Assembly: GCA_015075365.1 (NCBI GenBank)
Contig: JABTUN010000001.1
Coordinates: 1,178,001-1,242,000 of the forward strand
DNA length: 64,000 nt
Direction of reading: 5' to 3'
Source of the DNA: Verrucomicrobiaceae bacterium
GTDB lineage: Bacteria > Verrucomicrobiota > Verrucomicrobiia > Verrucomicrobiales > Verrucomicrobiaceae
Position numbers and translations under genes: made by a program. The notes beneath the pieces are model-generated. The model did no database searches. It had not been told where the DNA came from and saw nothing but the letters and a program-made list of their open reading frames with translations. Positions within the stretch are counted from its first letter, which is position 1. Each line of letters starts with the position of its first letter. Positions 52,263 through 60,459 of the stretch are shown piece by piece.

Positions 52263-54281
52263 TTAGAAAAAACTTAGCTTTTCCTTCGCCGCGAACTCCT
52301 CGAAGGCCTCGACGATGCCGTCCTGGGTGAGGCCGTCGTGATTGAAGAAGTCATGCTGCACAACCCAATGGCCGTGGGTGTCACGCAGGCGCTCGCCTTC
52401 CGCATCCTTGACGTAGATTTTGTCGCCGCTGTTGTCCTTGCTGGGCAGGCGTTGGGTGGCGAAGAAGATGGGGTAGTCGTCCACCTTCGGACAAAGCGGG
52501 CCGGCGGAGGCGTCGTCATTCCATTTCTGCACGAAGAGCACGCTGGTCTTGGTGCCGGTGTGGGGCTTGAAGGTGTTTCCGTGGATGCCGACGACGGCGA
52601 GGATGCGGCAGCGCTCGGCCACATACTCCCGCACGCGCTGGTCGCTGCTGTTGTTGAAGCGGCCCTGTGGCAGCACGACGGCCATGCGGCCGCCGGGTTT
52701 GAGGAAGTCGAGATTGCGCTCGATGAAGAGCAGATCGCGGCCCACGGCGGACTCCAGCTTGCCTTGGCCGCCGTCCTTGGCCTTCTTGTGCGCCAGCTCG
52801 TAGGGGCTGAGCATGTCCGTCTGTTTGATATCGCCCGCGAAAGGTGGATTTGCCATGAGCACGTCGAACTCAAAGGCGCGGTAGTCGTTCTTCTCCGCCA
52901 TGAGCTTGCGGAGCTTCTTCCAGCCTTCGTTGTAGATGTCGATCCAGTCGGGCTGCTTGGTGGTCTCTTCCCAGCGTTTGAAGTCGAGGGTGTTGAGGTG
53001 GAGAACGTTCGTCTGGCCGTCTCCGGCGATGAGGTTCAGGCAGCGGGAGACGCGAACGGACTTTTCGTCGAAGTCGATGGCGAAGACTTTGTTTTGCACG
53101 TAGTCGGCGCAGCGCTTGGGCTTCTTCTCCATCGTGAAGAGATGGGAGGCGGGCTTGCCCATGTCCTCAAAGATGCTTTTCCAAACGTGGAAGATGCTGT
53201 GGACGGTGAAGCCCGCACTGCCGCAGGCAGTATCGATGATCGTTTCCGTCTCCTTCGGGTTCAGCATCTTCACGCAGAGGTCGATGACCCAGCGCGGGGT
53301 GAAGTATTGCCCCTTCTCGCCCTTGGAGGATTTGTTGACGAGGTATTCAAAGGCCTCGTCCACGACGTCGAGATTGGAATTGAAGAGCTTCCATTGCTCC
53401 AGTGAGCCGACGCAGACCTGCAAATGCTCGGGCGTGAGGCGAATCTTGTCATCGGGCGGGAAGACGCCTTCCCATTTCTCCTTTGCCTCATCGAAGAGTT
53501 CCTGAATGGCTTTCTTCGTTTGCGCGGCCGTGTTCACGTTTCGGAACCGCAGATGCTCGCCCTCATACGAGTAGGTATGCAACTCGTCGTAGAGCTTCGT
53601 GAAGATGAGCTTGAAGACCTCTTCAAAGACATCAACGCCGGCATTGGCGAGTACTTCGTCTTCGAGGTCTTCGATGAGCTGCCGGAGGCTCACCGCCTTG
53701 CTTCCCTGCGCGTCGCGCTCTTTTTCAAACTCAATAAGCTTGTCGATCGTCCACGGCTGACCGGCGATCATCTCGATGGTCTCGTTCGCGCGAGGAAGCG
53801 CGGGGATGATCTCGAAGTAATTGGGATTCTTCCGGTGCCAGACGACATACGAGGTGCCGTCGCTCCACACCGCGAGCGGTGCGCCGGTGGCGTGGGTGTA
53901 GCTCTTGAGCTGCTCCTTGCCGTCCTTCATCTTCGCCTGCTTCACCTCGATGATGGCGTAGGGCACGGTGGCACGGTCGGCATCCATGATGACGATGTCG
54001 GCACGTTTGGACGTGTCTCGCCCAAAGGTAACGGGCATCTCCACCTGAAGGCGGCCCACGGGGTATTTGTACTTCGTGGTCAGTGTGTGCAGCCAGAGCT
54101 GGCGCACCACCTCTTCCGGCTTTGCCAGCACATCCTTTCCTCGCACAAGGCACTTCACATAGCGCTTGCCGTTCTTTTCGGTGACGGTCTTTTCCACCGC
54201 TTCGATGGCGACTTCGGAAAACTGGGTGGTCTCGGTGAAGGGCGCAAAGAGATCGGGGAACAGGTCGGCAGTGACAGCCAT
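52263..54281 (-). CDS. Nuclease-methyltransferase fusion of a type I-like / BcgI-like R-M system
   Basis: 672 residues. The N-terminal domain is an HSDR_N-type PD-(D/E)xK nuclease: Asp95 in KRADIVIMD and Glu112-Val-Lys114 in YAIIEVKQAK. A helical linker leads to an N6-adenine methylase of HsdM type with GQYFTPRWVIDLCVKML, the SAM motif DTACGSAGF and catalytic NPPF. FLKPGGRMAVVLPQGRF and a C-terminal helix follow. No helicase/translocase domain is present and no HsdR gene is nearby, so cutting would not need ATP-driven translocation. Separate S subunit plus fused R-M chain is the BcgI (type IIB) arrangement, though the nuclease domain here is of the HsdR kind. Confidence 0.88.
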   Translation of the reverse strand: MAVTADLFPDLFAPFTETTQFSEVAIEAVEKTVTEKNGKRYVKCLVRGKDVLAKPEEVVRQLWLHTLTTKYKYPVGRLQVEMPVTFGRDTSKRADIVIMDADRATVPYAIIEVKQAKMKDGKEQLKSYTHATGAPLAVWSDGTSYVVWHRKNPNYFEIIPALPRANETIEMIAGQPWTIDKLIEFEKERDAQGSKAVSLRQLIEDLEDEVLANAGVDVFEEVFKLIFTKLYDELHTYSYEGEHLRFRNVNTAAQTKKAIQELFDEAKEKWEGVFPPDDKIRLTPEHLQVCVGSLEQWKLFNSNLDVVDEAFEYLVNKSSKGEKGQYFTPRWVIDLCVKMLNPKETETIIDTACGSAGFTVHSIFHVWKSIFEDMGKPASHLFTMEKKPKRCADYVQNKVFAIDFDEKSVRVSRCLNLIAGDGQTNVLHLNTLDFKRWEETTKQPDWIDIYNEGWKKLRKLMAEKNDYRAFEFDVLMANPPFAGDIKQTDMLSPYELAHKKAKDGGQGKLESAVGRDLLFIERNLDFLKPGGRMAVVLPQGRFNNSSDQRVREYVAERCRILAVVGIHGNTFKPHTGTKTSVLFVQKWNDDASAGPLCPKVDDYPIFFATQRLPSKDNSGDKIYVKDAEGERLRDTHGHWVVQHDFFNHDGLTQDGIVEAFEEFAAKEKLSFF

Positions 54282-54422
54282 GATCAGCGTGGGCCCTCCG
54301 GCTGAAGGTTCAACGCGGCGGACTTGCCAGCATGTCGGGTTTGGCTAGAAATCGGGCTCCAGCCATGAACGCGCCATGGGCTCCGGTCCGAACTTCGGTT
54401 GACAACCGAAGCTACGTTATTT

Positions 54423-54534
54423 GCGATCCGCGATCCGCGATCCGCGATCCGCGATCCGCGATCCGCGATCCGCGATCCGCGATCCGCGATCCGCGATCCG
54501 CGATCCGCGATCCGCGATCCGCGATCCGCGATCC
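54423..54534. repeat. GCGATCC heptamer array, 16 perfect copies
   Basis: 112 bp made of 16 identical 7-bp units with no variant, each containing GATC. Perfect identity points to recent slippage. Because 7 is not a multiple of 3 both strands stay open in all frames, which creates artefactual AIRDPRS repeats in translation. The array lies 140 bp upstream of the nuclease-methylase gene start, between it and a divergent XRE-type gene. The remaining spacer bases (54282-54422, 54535-54658) show nothing I can name. Confidence 0.95.
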
Positions 54535-54658
54535 GCGGTGCTAGCGGGGGACTGTTGAGCGAGACAAGAGAAGGGCGGCATGAGGGCCGCGCATGGTGGG
54601 AGTTTGCGCCGCAAAAGGCAACCGCATTTGAGGACGGAAAGCAGGGCGCACGGGTCCT

Positions 54659-54964
54659 ATGCCTCCCAACCCATCGAACCCCGACATCGCCGGCCTCCCG
54701 GCCGGCTCATCCCACCACGACCACCCCGCGCATGGCGACTGGCTGGCGCGGCGCCTCGGCGCGGAGCTGCGGCGGCTGCGGGCGGAACTGGGGATGAGCG
54801 CGTATGAGCTGGCCGTTCCCGGTGTCCTCTCCGATCAAGCGATCCTGAACAACGAGCGCGGCCAGCAGAACGCCGGGATCAAAACCCTCGTGCGCCACTG
54901 CCAGCGCCTGGGCACCACGCTCCATGCCGTGCTGGATGCTGCGATGGGCGGCGGGCGGCCATGA
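54659..54964 (+). CDS. Small XRE-like helix-turn-helix protein
   Basis: 101 residues. After a Pro/His-rich start the domain runs LGAELRRLRAELGMSAYELAV, DQAILNNERGQQNAGIKTL and LVRHCQRLGTTLHAVLDAA, a five-helix XRE/Cro-type fold. It is divergent from the R-M operon with the GCGATCC array between them, so it could be the controller (C) protein of that system; the array or bases near it would then be the operator. That is inference. A start further in, at the first helix, is possible. Confidence 0.68.
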   Translation: MPPNPSNPDIAGLPAGSSHHDHPAHGDWLARRLGAELRRLRAELGMSAYELAVPGVLSDQAILNNERGQQNAGIKTLVRHCQRLGTTLHAVLDAAMGGGRP

Positions 54965-54970
54965 CCGGAA

Positions 54971-55044
54971 TGGAGAGGTGGAGTCATGGAGTGATGGAGT
55001 TTTGTGAATCCCATCATTCCGCTGCTCCACCACTCCATCACTCC
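54971..55044. repeat. Octamer-repeat palindrome
   Basis: Left arm 54978-55000 carries TGGAGTCA-TGGAGTGA-TGGAGT; the right arm 55024-55044 is its near reverse complement (about 18 of 21 bases), separated by some 20 bases. It begins 7 bp after the XRE-like stop, so it might end that transcript, though there is no T-run. The same octamer type occurs at 4655-4684. Confidence 0.7.
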
Positions 55045-55115
55045 GCCCCCCCGCCGCGCATGCCAACGATAATTGGCTAACCGCCTGGCGCGCGGGTCTG
55101 CTGGAATCCGCGCCC

Positions 55116-55694
55116 ATGCCGCAGCCGCTCACATGGTCGTCTGGATTGGTGTGGAACGCACCGTCCGCCGTGTGGAATGGCTTCGCGGTCCCAGCCACCC
55201 CGCACACCATGACGAACGACAACAAAATCAGCGCCGCCATCGCGGCCCAGGCAAAGACGGACATCCTGGCCGCCTTTGCCACCATCCGCACGAACCTGCC
55301 CTTCCTCATCAACCTCACGCCGGAGGAGATCCGCCGCATGCCCACGATCGGCACGGCACGCGGCGGCATGAGCACCACCTTCCAGCAGGAGATGGCCGCC
55401 CACCCGGATCTGGTGCCCTCCTATGTCGATATGACGGAGGTGGAAAAGGACCTGGTGCTGCTGGAAGACCTGGACGAGCTGGCCAGCCACGCCCGCGAGC
55501 TGTGCGAAGCCATCGAGGAGACCCGCCACGCCGTGGGCTCCGACCTGTATCTGGCCTTCCTGTCCTTCTACAACAACGTGGCCCAGGCGGCGAAGCGCGG
55601 CGTGGCCGGCATCAACGCCGTGTATGAAAATCTGCGCCGCTACTTCCGCCGTGGTGGCAATACGCCGCCGCCCGCCCCGCCGCCAAATCCGTAA
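55116..55694 (+). CDS. Hypothetical protein with Trp-Ser-Gly N-terminal motif
   Basis: 192 residues. The start reads MPQPLTWSSGLVWNAPSAVW, echoing the repeated TW.SG..W motif seen in structural proteins next to tail-like genes in this phylum (from general recollection, not checked). An ATG at 55209 (MTNDNKISAA) is an alternative start. The body is helical and acidic with no known domain; TPEEIRRMPTIGTARGGM and VGSDLYLAFLSFYNNVAQAAK are its most distinctive stretches. A Pro-rich tail ends it. It precedes the collagen-like gene by 500 bp and may be functionally linked. Confidence 0.6.
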   Translation: MPQPLTWSSGLVWNAPSAVWNGFAVPATPHTMTNDNKISAAIAAQAKTDILAAFATIRTNLPFLINLTPEEIRRMPTIGTARGGMSTTFQQEMAAHPDLVPSYVDMTEVEKDLVLLEDLDELASHARELCEAIEETRHAVGSDLYLAFLSFYNNVAQAAKRGVAGINAVYENLRRYFRRGGNTPPPAPPPNP

Positions 55695-55750
55695 CCCGGG
55701 CGAAGAGCGGGCCAAACCCTCTGCAAGCCTCAAATCATGCCAATTTGGCC

Positions 55751-56011
55751 TCATTTCTCAAAAATGAGCGGATCGATGACCAAAAACACGTCAACACCGG
55801 CCTGTTTGACATCAATTCCGACCTCCAACAGGTCGGGCCTGGCGCAAAAAGTGTCACGCCCGACCCTCCGCAGGCCGGACGTGATGTCCTGGAGGTCGGG
55901 CGTGATGTGCCGGAGGCCGGGCTTCACCTTCCACACGTCGGGAACGACGGGTTGGAGGTCGGGCGCGCTGTGTGAAACGTCAGCCTTCACGTCCAGAAGG
56001 CCGGCATTCAC
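55751..56011. repeat. 21-bp imperfect repeats encoding twelve heptads on the minus strand
   Basis: The stretch between two plus-strand genes is built from about 21-bp units around GACCTCCAxnnnGTC-like cores. Read on the minus strand from a GTG at 56011 it is an 86-residue open frame made wholly of heptads: AGLLDVK, ADVSHSA, PDLQPVV, PDVWKVK, PGLRHIT, PDLQDIT, SGLRRVG and so on, with Leu/Val at position 3 and Val/Ile near 6. The plus strand is also open (55745-55975). Either is possible; I call it a repeat, not a gene. The rest of the spacer (56012-56194) shows nothing nameable. Confidence 0.55.
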
Positions 56012-56194
56012 CTTTCACACATCAGCTCCCGCGGCGTGCCGCCGGGTTTTCAGCCTGGGCGGGCAAGCCGCCGGCTGAGCCGGAACGACCAGGGAACTCT
56101 GCGGGGCTCCTTCACCCTGACCTCTGACCTCTCACGTCTCCCTTCCATCTTCTTCACCACCAACCCGCCGCGACAGGAGTCGTGGACGACGACC

Positions 56195-56782
56195 ATGCCC
56201 TTTGATCCCAACCTGCCCCAAGAAAACACGCCCGTGGATGCCGTGCAGATGCGCGGCCAGCTCAACGGCCTGAAAGACCTCATCGATGCCGTGGGCTCCA
56301 TCACCGCCGTGGTGGTGGATGCGGTGATCTCCCTGCCGCCGGGAGATCCGGCGACGGTTTCCATTTCCCTCACCGGCACGACGCTGCATTTCACCTTTGG
56401 CATTCCAGAAGGCCAGACAGGCCCGCAGGGCATGCCGGGCAATGATGGCGGGCCGGGCCCGGTGGGGCCGCAGGGGCCGCCCTTTGCGCAGGCGGTGGTG
56501 GACGCGGTGAACACCCTGCCGCCCGGCTCCCCGGCATCCGTGGGCGTGAACTTTGACGGGACGCATGTGCGCTTCACCTTCGAGATCCCGCAGGGTTACG
56601 AAGGCCCCGCTGGCGCGCAGGGAGAGCCCGGGGAGGTGAGCCAGGCGCAGCTCGACACCGCCATCAGCGGCACGAGCCCGAACACAAACAACGTGGGCAC
56701 GCTGGACACGCCCTTTGGCGATCCGGACATGGAGGCGCTGCGCCAGAAGCTCAATGAGCTGATCCTGAACGGGCGGCGGTGA
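56195..56782 (+). CDS. Collagen-like, tail-fibre-type protein
   Basis: 195 residues from the ATG at 56195. Two copies of one unit are visible: VVVDAVISLPPGDPATVSIS with TTLHFTFGIPEGQTGPQG, and AVVDAVNTLPPGSPASVGVN with THVRFTFEIPQGYEGPAG. Each pairs a small beta domain with a short collagen-like G-x-y run, the first extended (GPQGMPGNDGGPGPVGPQG). Such designs trimerise and occur in phage tail fibres and bacterial surface filaments. There is no signal peptide, which suits a tail-like particle or contractile system. The C-terminus is helical (DPDMEALRQKLNELIL). Confidence 0.75.
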   Translation: MPFDPNLPQENTPVDAVQMRGQLNGLKDLIDAVGSITAVVVDAVISLPPGDPATVSISLTGTTLHFTFGIPEGQTGPQGMPGNDGGPGPVGPQGPPFAQAVVDAVNTLPPGSPASVGVNFDGTHVRFTFEIPQGYEGPAGAQGEPGEVSQAQLDTAISGTSPNTNNVGTLDTPFGDPDMEALRQKLNELILNGRR

Positions 56783-56804
56783 GCGGGGAAGCGCGGCGCG
56801 CGTT

Positions 56805-56890
56805 TCACGTTTCAAGTTTACTGTTTCACGAAACCTGAACCGGTCCCCCGCCACAGGCGAAGCCCAACTTGGAACCTGAAACCTGAAACT
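56805..56890. repeat. Degenerate GTTTCA-type repeat beside the hairpin element
   Basis: Short scattered units CGTTTCA, CGTTTCA, GTTTACT, GTTTCAC on the left and, inverted, GGAACCTGAAACCTGAAACT on the right surround a central GC stretch, giving a loose palindrome. These are the same heptamer kinds as the array at 49614-49704, which also stands just before a hairpin element. The last five bases, AAACT, are repeated right after that element. Confidence 0.6.
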
Positions 56891-57171
56891 TAGACCGGTT
56901 CTCGAAAAGAATGTCTGATTCGAAGGAGGCTGAAAGCCTCCAGGAATCCAGCCCAGGGTTGGAGTGGCGAAGCCACGCAAACCCTGGGTGTGCCACGAGT
57001 AAAACCCGGCGCTCTGACAGAGCGCAGGAGAAGCTGCGAACGTTCTCCCGCACTCTTTCAGAGTGCTGCGATCCTTCCTGACACGAACCCAGGCTCTACG
57101 AGCCTGGGCTGGACTCCCAAGGGCCTTTCAGGCCCGTAGGGTAAATGACAAACATTCTGAGAACCGGTCTA
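56891..57171. mobile_element. Inverted-repeat element made of seven mini-hairpins, copy 2 (MITE-like)
   Basis: 281 bp with ends TAGACCGGTTCTC...GAGAACCGGTCTA as terminal inverted repeats (13 bp perfect, more with gaps) and a perfect 5-bp direct repeat AAACT on both sides (56886-56890, 57172-57176). No gene inside. The interior is a chain of hairpins: GGAGGCT-GAA-AGCCTCC, CCCAGGGTT...AACCCTGGG enclosing GTGGC-GAA-GCCAC, GCGCTCT-GAC-AGAGCGC, GGAGAA...TTCTCC, GCACTCT-TTC-AGAGTGC, CCCAGGCTC-TAC-GAGCCTGGG and GGGCCT-TTC-AGGCCC. Nearly all loops are three bases, with GAA on the plus strand in the left half and on the minus strand in the right half. Confidence 0.85.
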
Positions 57172-57184
57172 AAACTCCCCTCCC

Positions 57185-58021
57185 CTACCCCGTCACCGCC
57201 CAGAGCATCTTCACCGCCTGCACGGCGGCTTTGACGTGGTGGACGCGGAAGATCTGCGCGCCGCGGGTCATGCCGGCGGCGATGCAGGCGATGGTGCCGG
57301 GGTCGCGTTCCACGGCGGGGACGCCCAGGACATCGCCGATGACGGTTTTGCGGGAGACGGGGAGCAGGATGGGCCGCCCGAAGCGGTGGAGGCGCTCCAG
57401 ATCGCGGTAGATGGTGAGGTTGTCCTCCCGCTGCTTGGCGAAGTCGATGCCGGGATCGAGGATGATGCTCTCACGCGGCAGGCCGACGCTTTCGGCCATG
57501 ACGAGGCGCTGCTCAAAGAAATGATCGAGCGTGTCCATGATGTTTTCATAGCTCACATGTGTGTGGGGCACCTTGGGGCGGCCGACGCTGTGCATGATGA
57601 GGAGGGCGGCGCCGTGCTCGGCGCAGAGCTTCGCATTGAAGGCGTCCGGCAGGCCGCTGATGTCATTGATGATGTCCCCGCCCAGCGGCAGCACCCCGGC
57701 GATGACATCGCTGCGCCAGGTGTTGATGGAGAGCAGCGGCGCGTTGAAGCGCGCCTTCAACTCCGGCCATTTTTCAAGGAAGGGCCGCAGGCGGTCGATC
57801 TCCTCGTCCACGCCGATGGCCTCCCGGTTCGTGCGGGCGCTCTCCGCGCCGATGTCGATGATGTCCGCGCCTTCGCGGAGCTGCTGCTCCGCCTGGGCGA
57901 GCGCGGCGGCGGGATCGAGCGTGCCATCGCCGCAAAAGGAGTCGTCATTGATGTTCACGATGCCCATGACCAGCGGGCGGCGGGGAAATTCGACGGTTTG
58001 CTGACGGGCGCGGAGGAGCAT
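57185..58021 (-). CDS. folP: Dihydropteroate synthase
   Basis: 278 residues from the ATG at 58021 (MLLRARQQTVEFPRRP); the open frame runs further upstream but without family similarity. LVMGIVNINDDSFCGDG is the first substrate loop, IIDIGAESART the second, GGDIINDISGLPD the pterin-pocket strand, DPGIDFAKQREDN the fourth block and PILLPVSRKTVIG the late SRK loop. It joins p-aminobenzoate to dihydropterin pyrophosphate in folate synthesis. NINDDSF differs from the common NVTPDSF but keeps the Asn and Asp-Ser-Phe. It stands alone, 13 bp from the hairpin element. Confidence 0.92.
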   Translation of the reverse strand: MLLRARQQTVEFPRRPLVMGIVNINDDSFCGDGTLDPAAALAQAEQQLREGADIIDIGAESARTNREAIGVDEEIDRLRPFLEKWPELKARFNAPLLSINTWRSDVIAGVLPLGGDIINDISGLPDAFNAKLCAEHGAALLIMHSVGRPKVPHTHVSYENIMDTLDHFFEQRLVMAESVGLPRESIILDPGIDFAKQREDNLTIYRDLERLHRFGRPILLPVSRKTVIGDVLGVPAVERDPGTIACIAAGMTRGAQIFRVHHVKAAVQAVKMLWAVTG

Positions 58022-58161
58022 GATGGATGGCGGGCATGTACCGCGTGCCGGTGCGCTGTCCAGTCCGCCGTTGCACCCCGCGTGCGCAGGCCGCGCCGGG
58101 GCAGTGGATTTCACAGGTGACAGGGCGCGCCCGCGTCTGGTAATATTCAATCCATCGCGCC

Positions 58162-60441
58162 ATGAAAACGCCTGCCTTCCCTTCCGTGTATGCACGAGGC
58201 TCCGGCCGCGTGTTTGTGATGGCTCTCAGCATGCTGGTGATGCTGTGCCCCTGGATGAAGACCCCGGCGGCGGAGGTCTTTGCGGCGAGCAGTCATGGCG
58301 ACCTGTTTGCCTTTGATGGCTCCACCGGGCAGACGTTGATGTTCCTGCCGTTTGACAACAGCCTCGCCAAGGCCGCCGGCATCGGCTTCCGCACACGCGA
58401 CAATTTCTGGGTGGTGGACACGCAGGACCCGGCCGGGCAGCGGAAGGTGGCCTCGTATGGCTACACGGCGGAGGATGGCTGGGGCAAGCGGCTGGAGGAT
58501 GCCCGCTCCGGCCCGGCGCCGAACATCACAAACCCCTACGGCGCGGCGATCTGGCAGGGGATCTTTTGGACCGTCGGGTATGGCAGCCACAGCCTGTGGG
58601 CCTATTCGCATGTGGGCGAGGTGGCCGCCGGTGGTGGCCTCTATTTGCCACGCATCTTTGGCGGGCAGGCGAAGAACCTGGGCGTTGACGACAGCTTCTC
58701 CCTTCCCGCCTACATCGCCTTCAGCGCGCTGGACGGGCGGCGCGCGATCACGCGCTTTGGCGATGGCTTGCTCATCGCGGTGGGCGGGACGACGGAGAGG
58801 CGCATCAACTACGGTTTCGGCATTCCGCAGCCGGGCGTGGCCTTTGACTACACCGGCAGTGATCCAGTGGAGACGGGCACGCGCCACTCGCTGGTCTATG
58901 TCGTGGACTCGCGGTCGTCCGCGCAGCGGGTGATCCGCTATGATGCGGTGACGGGCCTGCCCTTTGGGGCCAATCCGGCCAACCGCGCCGATCCCACCTT
59001 CATCCCGGCGGGCACCGGGGGCATGACCGCCTTCACCGGGCCGATCGTCATCGACCCGCTGACCGGCGACATCTTTGTGACCGGCTCCAACACCAATGGC
59101 GGCGGCTTTGGCGGCGCGCTGTGCCGCTTTGACAAGGACGGGAACCCCAAGGGCCTCGGCAACAGCAACACCAGCGCCTTCATCGCCGCGCTGGGGCAGC
59201 CCTGCCAGCATCTGGCGATCCGCCCGTATGTGGACCCGAAGCCCTTCGCCGGCGGCGGCACCTGGCAGCACAGCCTGACGCCGAGCAGCGCGGGCTGGGC
59301 GGTGGCGGTGCAGGAATTCGTCGGCACCGGGCCGCTGGACGGCGCGATCGTGCAGGTGAGGCCGGCCACGATCACGGAGGAGATCAACATCGGCGGCGCG
59401 GGCAGCCGCACGATCACGCTGCAAACAAGGACCGCCGTCAACGTGGGTGACCCGAACGTGTACAACCTCGGCCCCATCGTGGCGAAGGAGGGCGGCACGC
59501 TGCTGGTCGATCCCTCGGTGACGCTGTCGGTCGCCGGCGATGTGGTCGCCTCCATCGGGGGCAAGATCGAACTCAGCCCCGCCAGCAGCATCGAGCTCCC
59601 GCTTGCATCTCTGACCGCGGCGGCAGGAGGAGTGGTCAAGGGCATGGGCTCCATCCTCGCCAAGGCGACCAAGGCCCTCAGCGGCGGCACGCTGGCGCCC
59701 GGTGCCTCGCCCGGGCAGCTCACGCTGCAAAGTGATCTGCACATGGACGCCGGCTCGCACCTGGAGATCGAGCTCGCCGGCCTCACGCAGGGTACGGGGC
59801 ATGATTTCCTCGATGTGCAGAACTCCGCCAGCGGCCAGTGCGTGCTGCTCGGCTCCCTGGATGTGAAGGTGCTGCCGCCGCTCGCCAGCAGCATCACGGC
59901 CGCGAACACCTTCACGATCCTGTCCGCCGACTCGGCGGTGGTGCTGCAGTGCTCGAACCTGCAATCCGGCCGCGTCACGACGGTGGATGGCATGGGCAGC
60001 TTCGCCGTCCAACTGGCCAACAGCGATCATGATGTCGTCCTGGGTGACTACCAGTCGCTGCCGCATCCATGTCCCGCGTGGGCCACCAGTTTCGGCCTCA
60101 GCGGCGGGGACACCGCGCTGGACGCGGACGCGGATGGTGATGGACGAAAAAACCTGGAGGAGTTCGCCTTTAACACGAACCCCGCCACGGGCGCGCAGGG
60201 GACGGTCTTTGCCAGCACGCGCCAGGGGAATGACGTGGTCGTCAGCTTCACCCGCCGCCGCACCGGGACCAGCCGCCTCAGCTATGTCATCGAAACCTCG
60301 ACCAGCCTCACCGGCTGGGCGCCGCTGGCCGCGCCCTGGGCCATGCAGGTCACGCCCGTGGACGCAAGCTTCGAGACCGTCACCCTCACCGCGCCCGCCA
60401 GCGGGCAGCACTTTGTGCGCGTGCAGGTGACCGGAGAGTGA
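58162..60441 (+). CDS. Large secreted protein with type-3-like Asp repeat near the C-terminus
   Basis: 759 residues with a signal peptide (hydrophobic VFVMALSMLVMLCPW, cleavage near PAAEVFA). The first 390 residues look like a beta-propeller (SSHGDLFAFDGSTGQTL, FWVVDTQDPAGQ, VYVVDSRSSAQRVIRYDAVTG). The middle (about 390-640) is beta-helix material, with GTLAPGASPGQLTLQSD as in autotransporter-repeat proteins. Next comes LDADADGDGRKNLEEFAFNT, the calcium-type Asp motif common before the C-terminal domain of verrucomicrobial secreted proteins. No PEP-CTERM tail is present. Function unknown, probably extracellular. Confidence 0.75.
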   Translation: MKTPAFPSVYARGSGRVFVMALSMLVMLCPWMKTPAAEVFAASSHGDLFAFDGSTGQTLMFLPFDNSLAKAAGIGFRTRDNFWVVDTQDPAGQRKVASYGYTAEDGWGKRLEDARSGPAPNITNPYGAAIWQGIFWTVGYGSHSLWAYSHVGEVAAGGGLYLPRIFGGQAKNLGVDDSFSLPAYIAFSALDGRRAITRFGDGLLIAVGGTTERRINYGFGIPQPGVAFDYTGSDPVETGTRHSLVYVVDSRSSAQRVIRYDAVTGLPFGANPANRADPTFIPAGTGGMTAFTGPIVIDPLTGDIFVTGSNTNGGGFGGALCRFDKDGNPKGLGNSNTSAFIAALGQPCQHLAIRPYVDPKPFAGGGTWQHSLTPSSAGWAVAVQEFVGTGPLDGAIVQVRPATITEEINIGGAGSRTITLQTRTAVNVGDPNVYNLGPIVAKEGGTLLVDPSVTLSVAGDVVASIGGKIELSPASSIELPLASLTAAAGGVVKGMGSILAKATKALSGGTLAPGASPGQLTLQSDLHMDAGSHLEIELAGLTQGTGHDFLDVQNSASGQCVLLGSLDVKVLPPLASSITAANTFTILSADSAVVLQCSNLQSGRVTTVDGMGSFAVQLANSDHDVVLGDYQSLPHPCPAWATSFGLSGGDTALDADADGDGRKNLEEFAFNTNPATGAQGTVFASTRQGNDVVVSFTRRRTGTSRLSYVIETSTSLTGWAPLAAPWAMQVTPVDASFETVTLTAPASGQHFVRVQVTGE

Positions 60442-60459
60442 GCGCGATGTGTGAAGCCC

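Noticed and set aside
54423..54534. CRISPR array
   Set aside because: The 7-bp units are contiguous with no spacers and no cas genes are near.
56891..57171. Integron attC array
   Set aside because: The hairpins are short, symmetrical and lack the conserved R' and R'' core sites and extrahelical bases; no integrase or cassettes are present.
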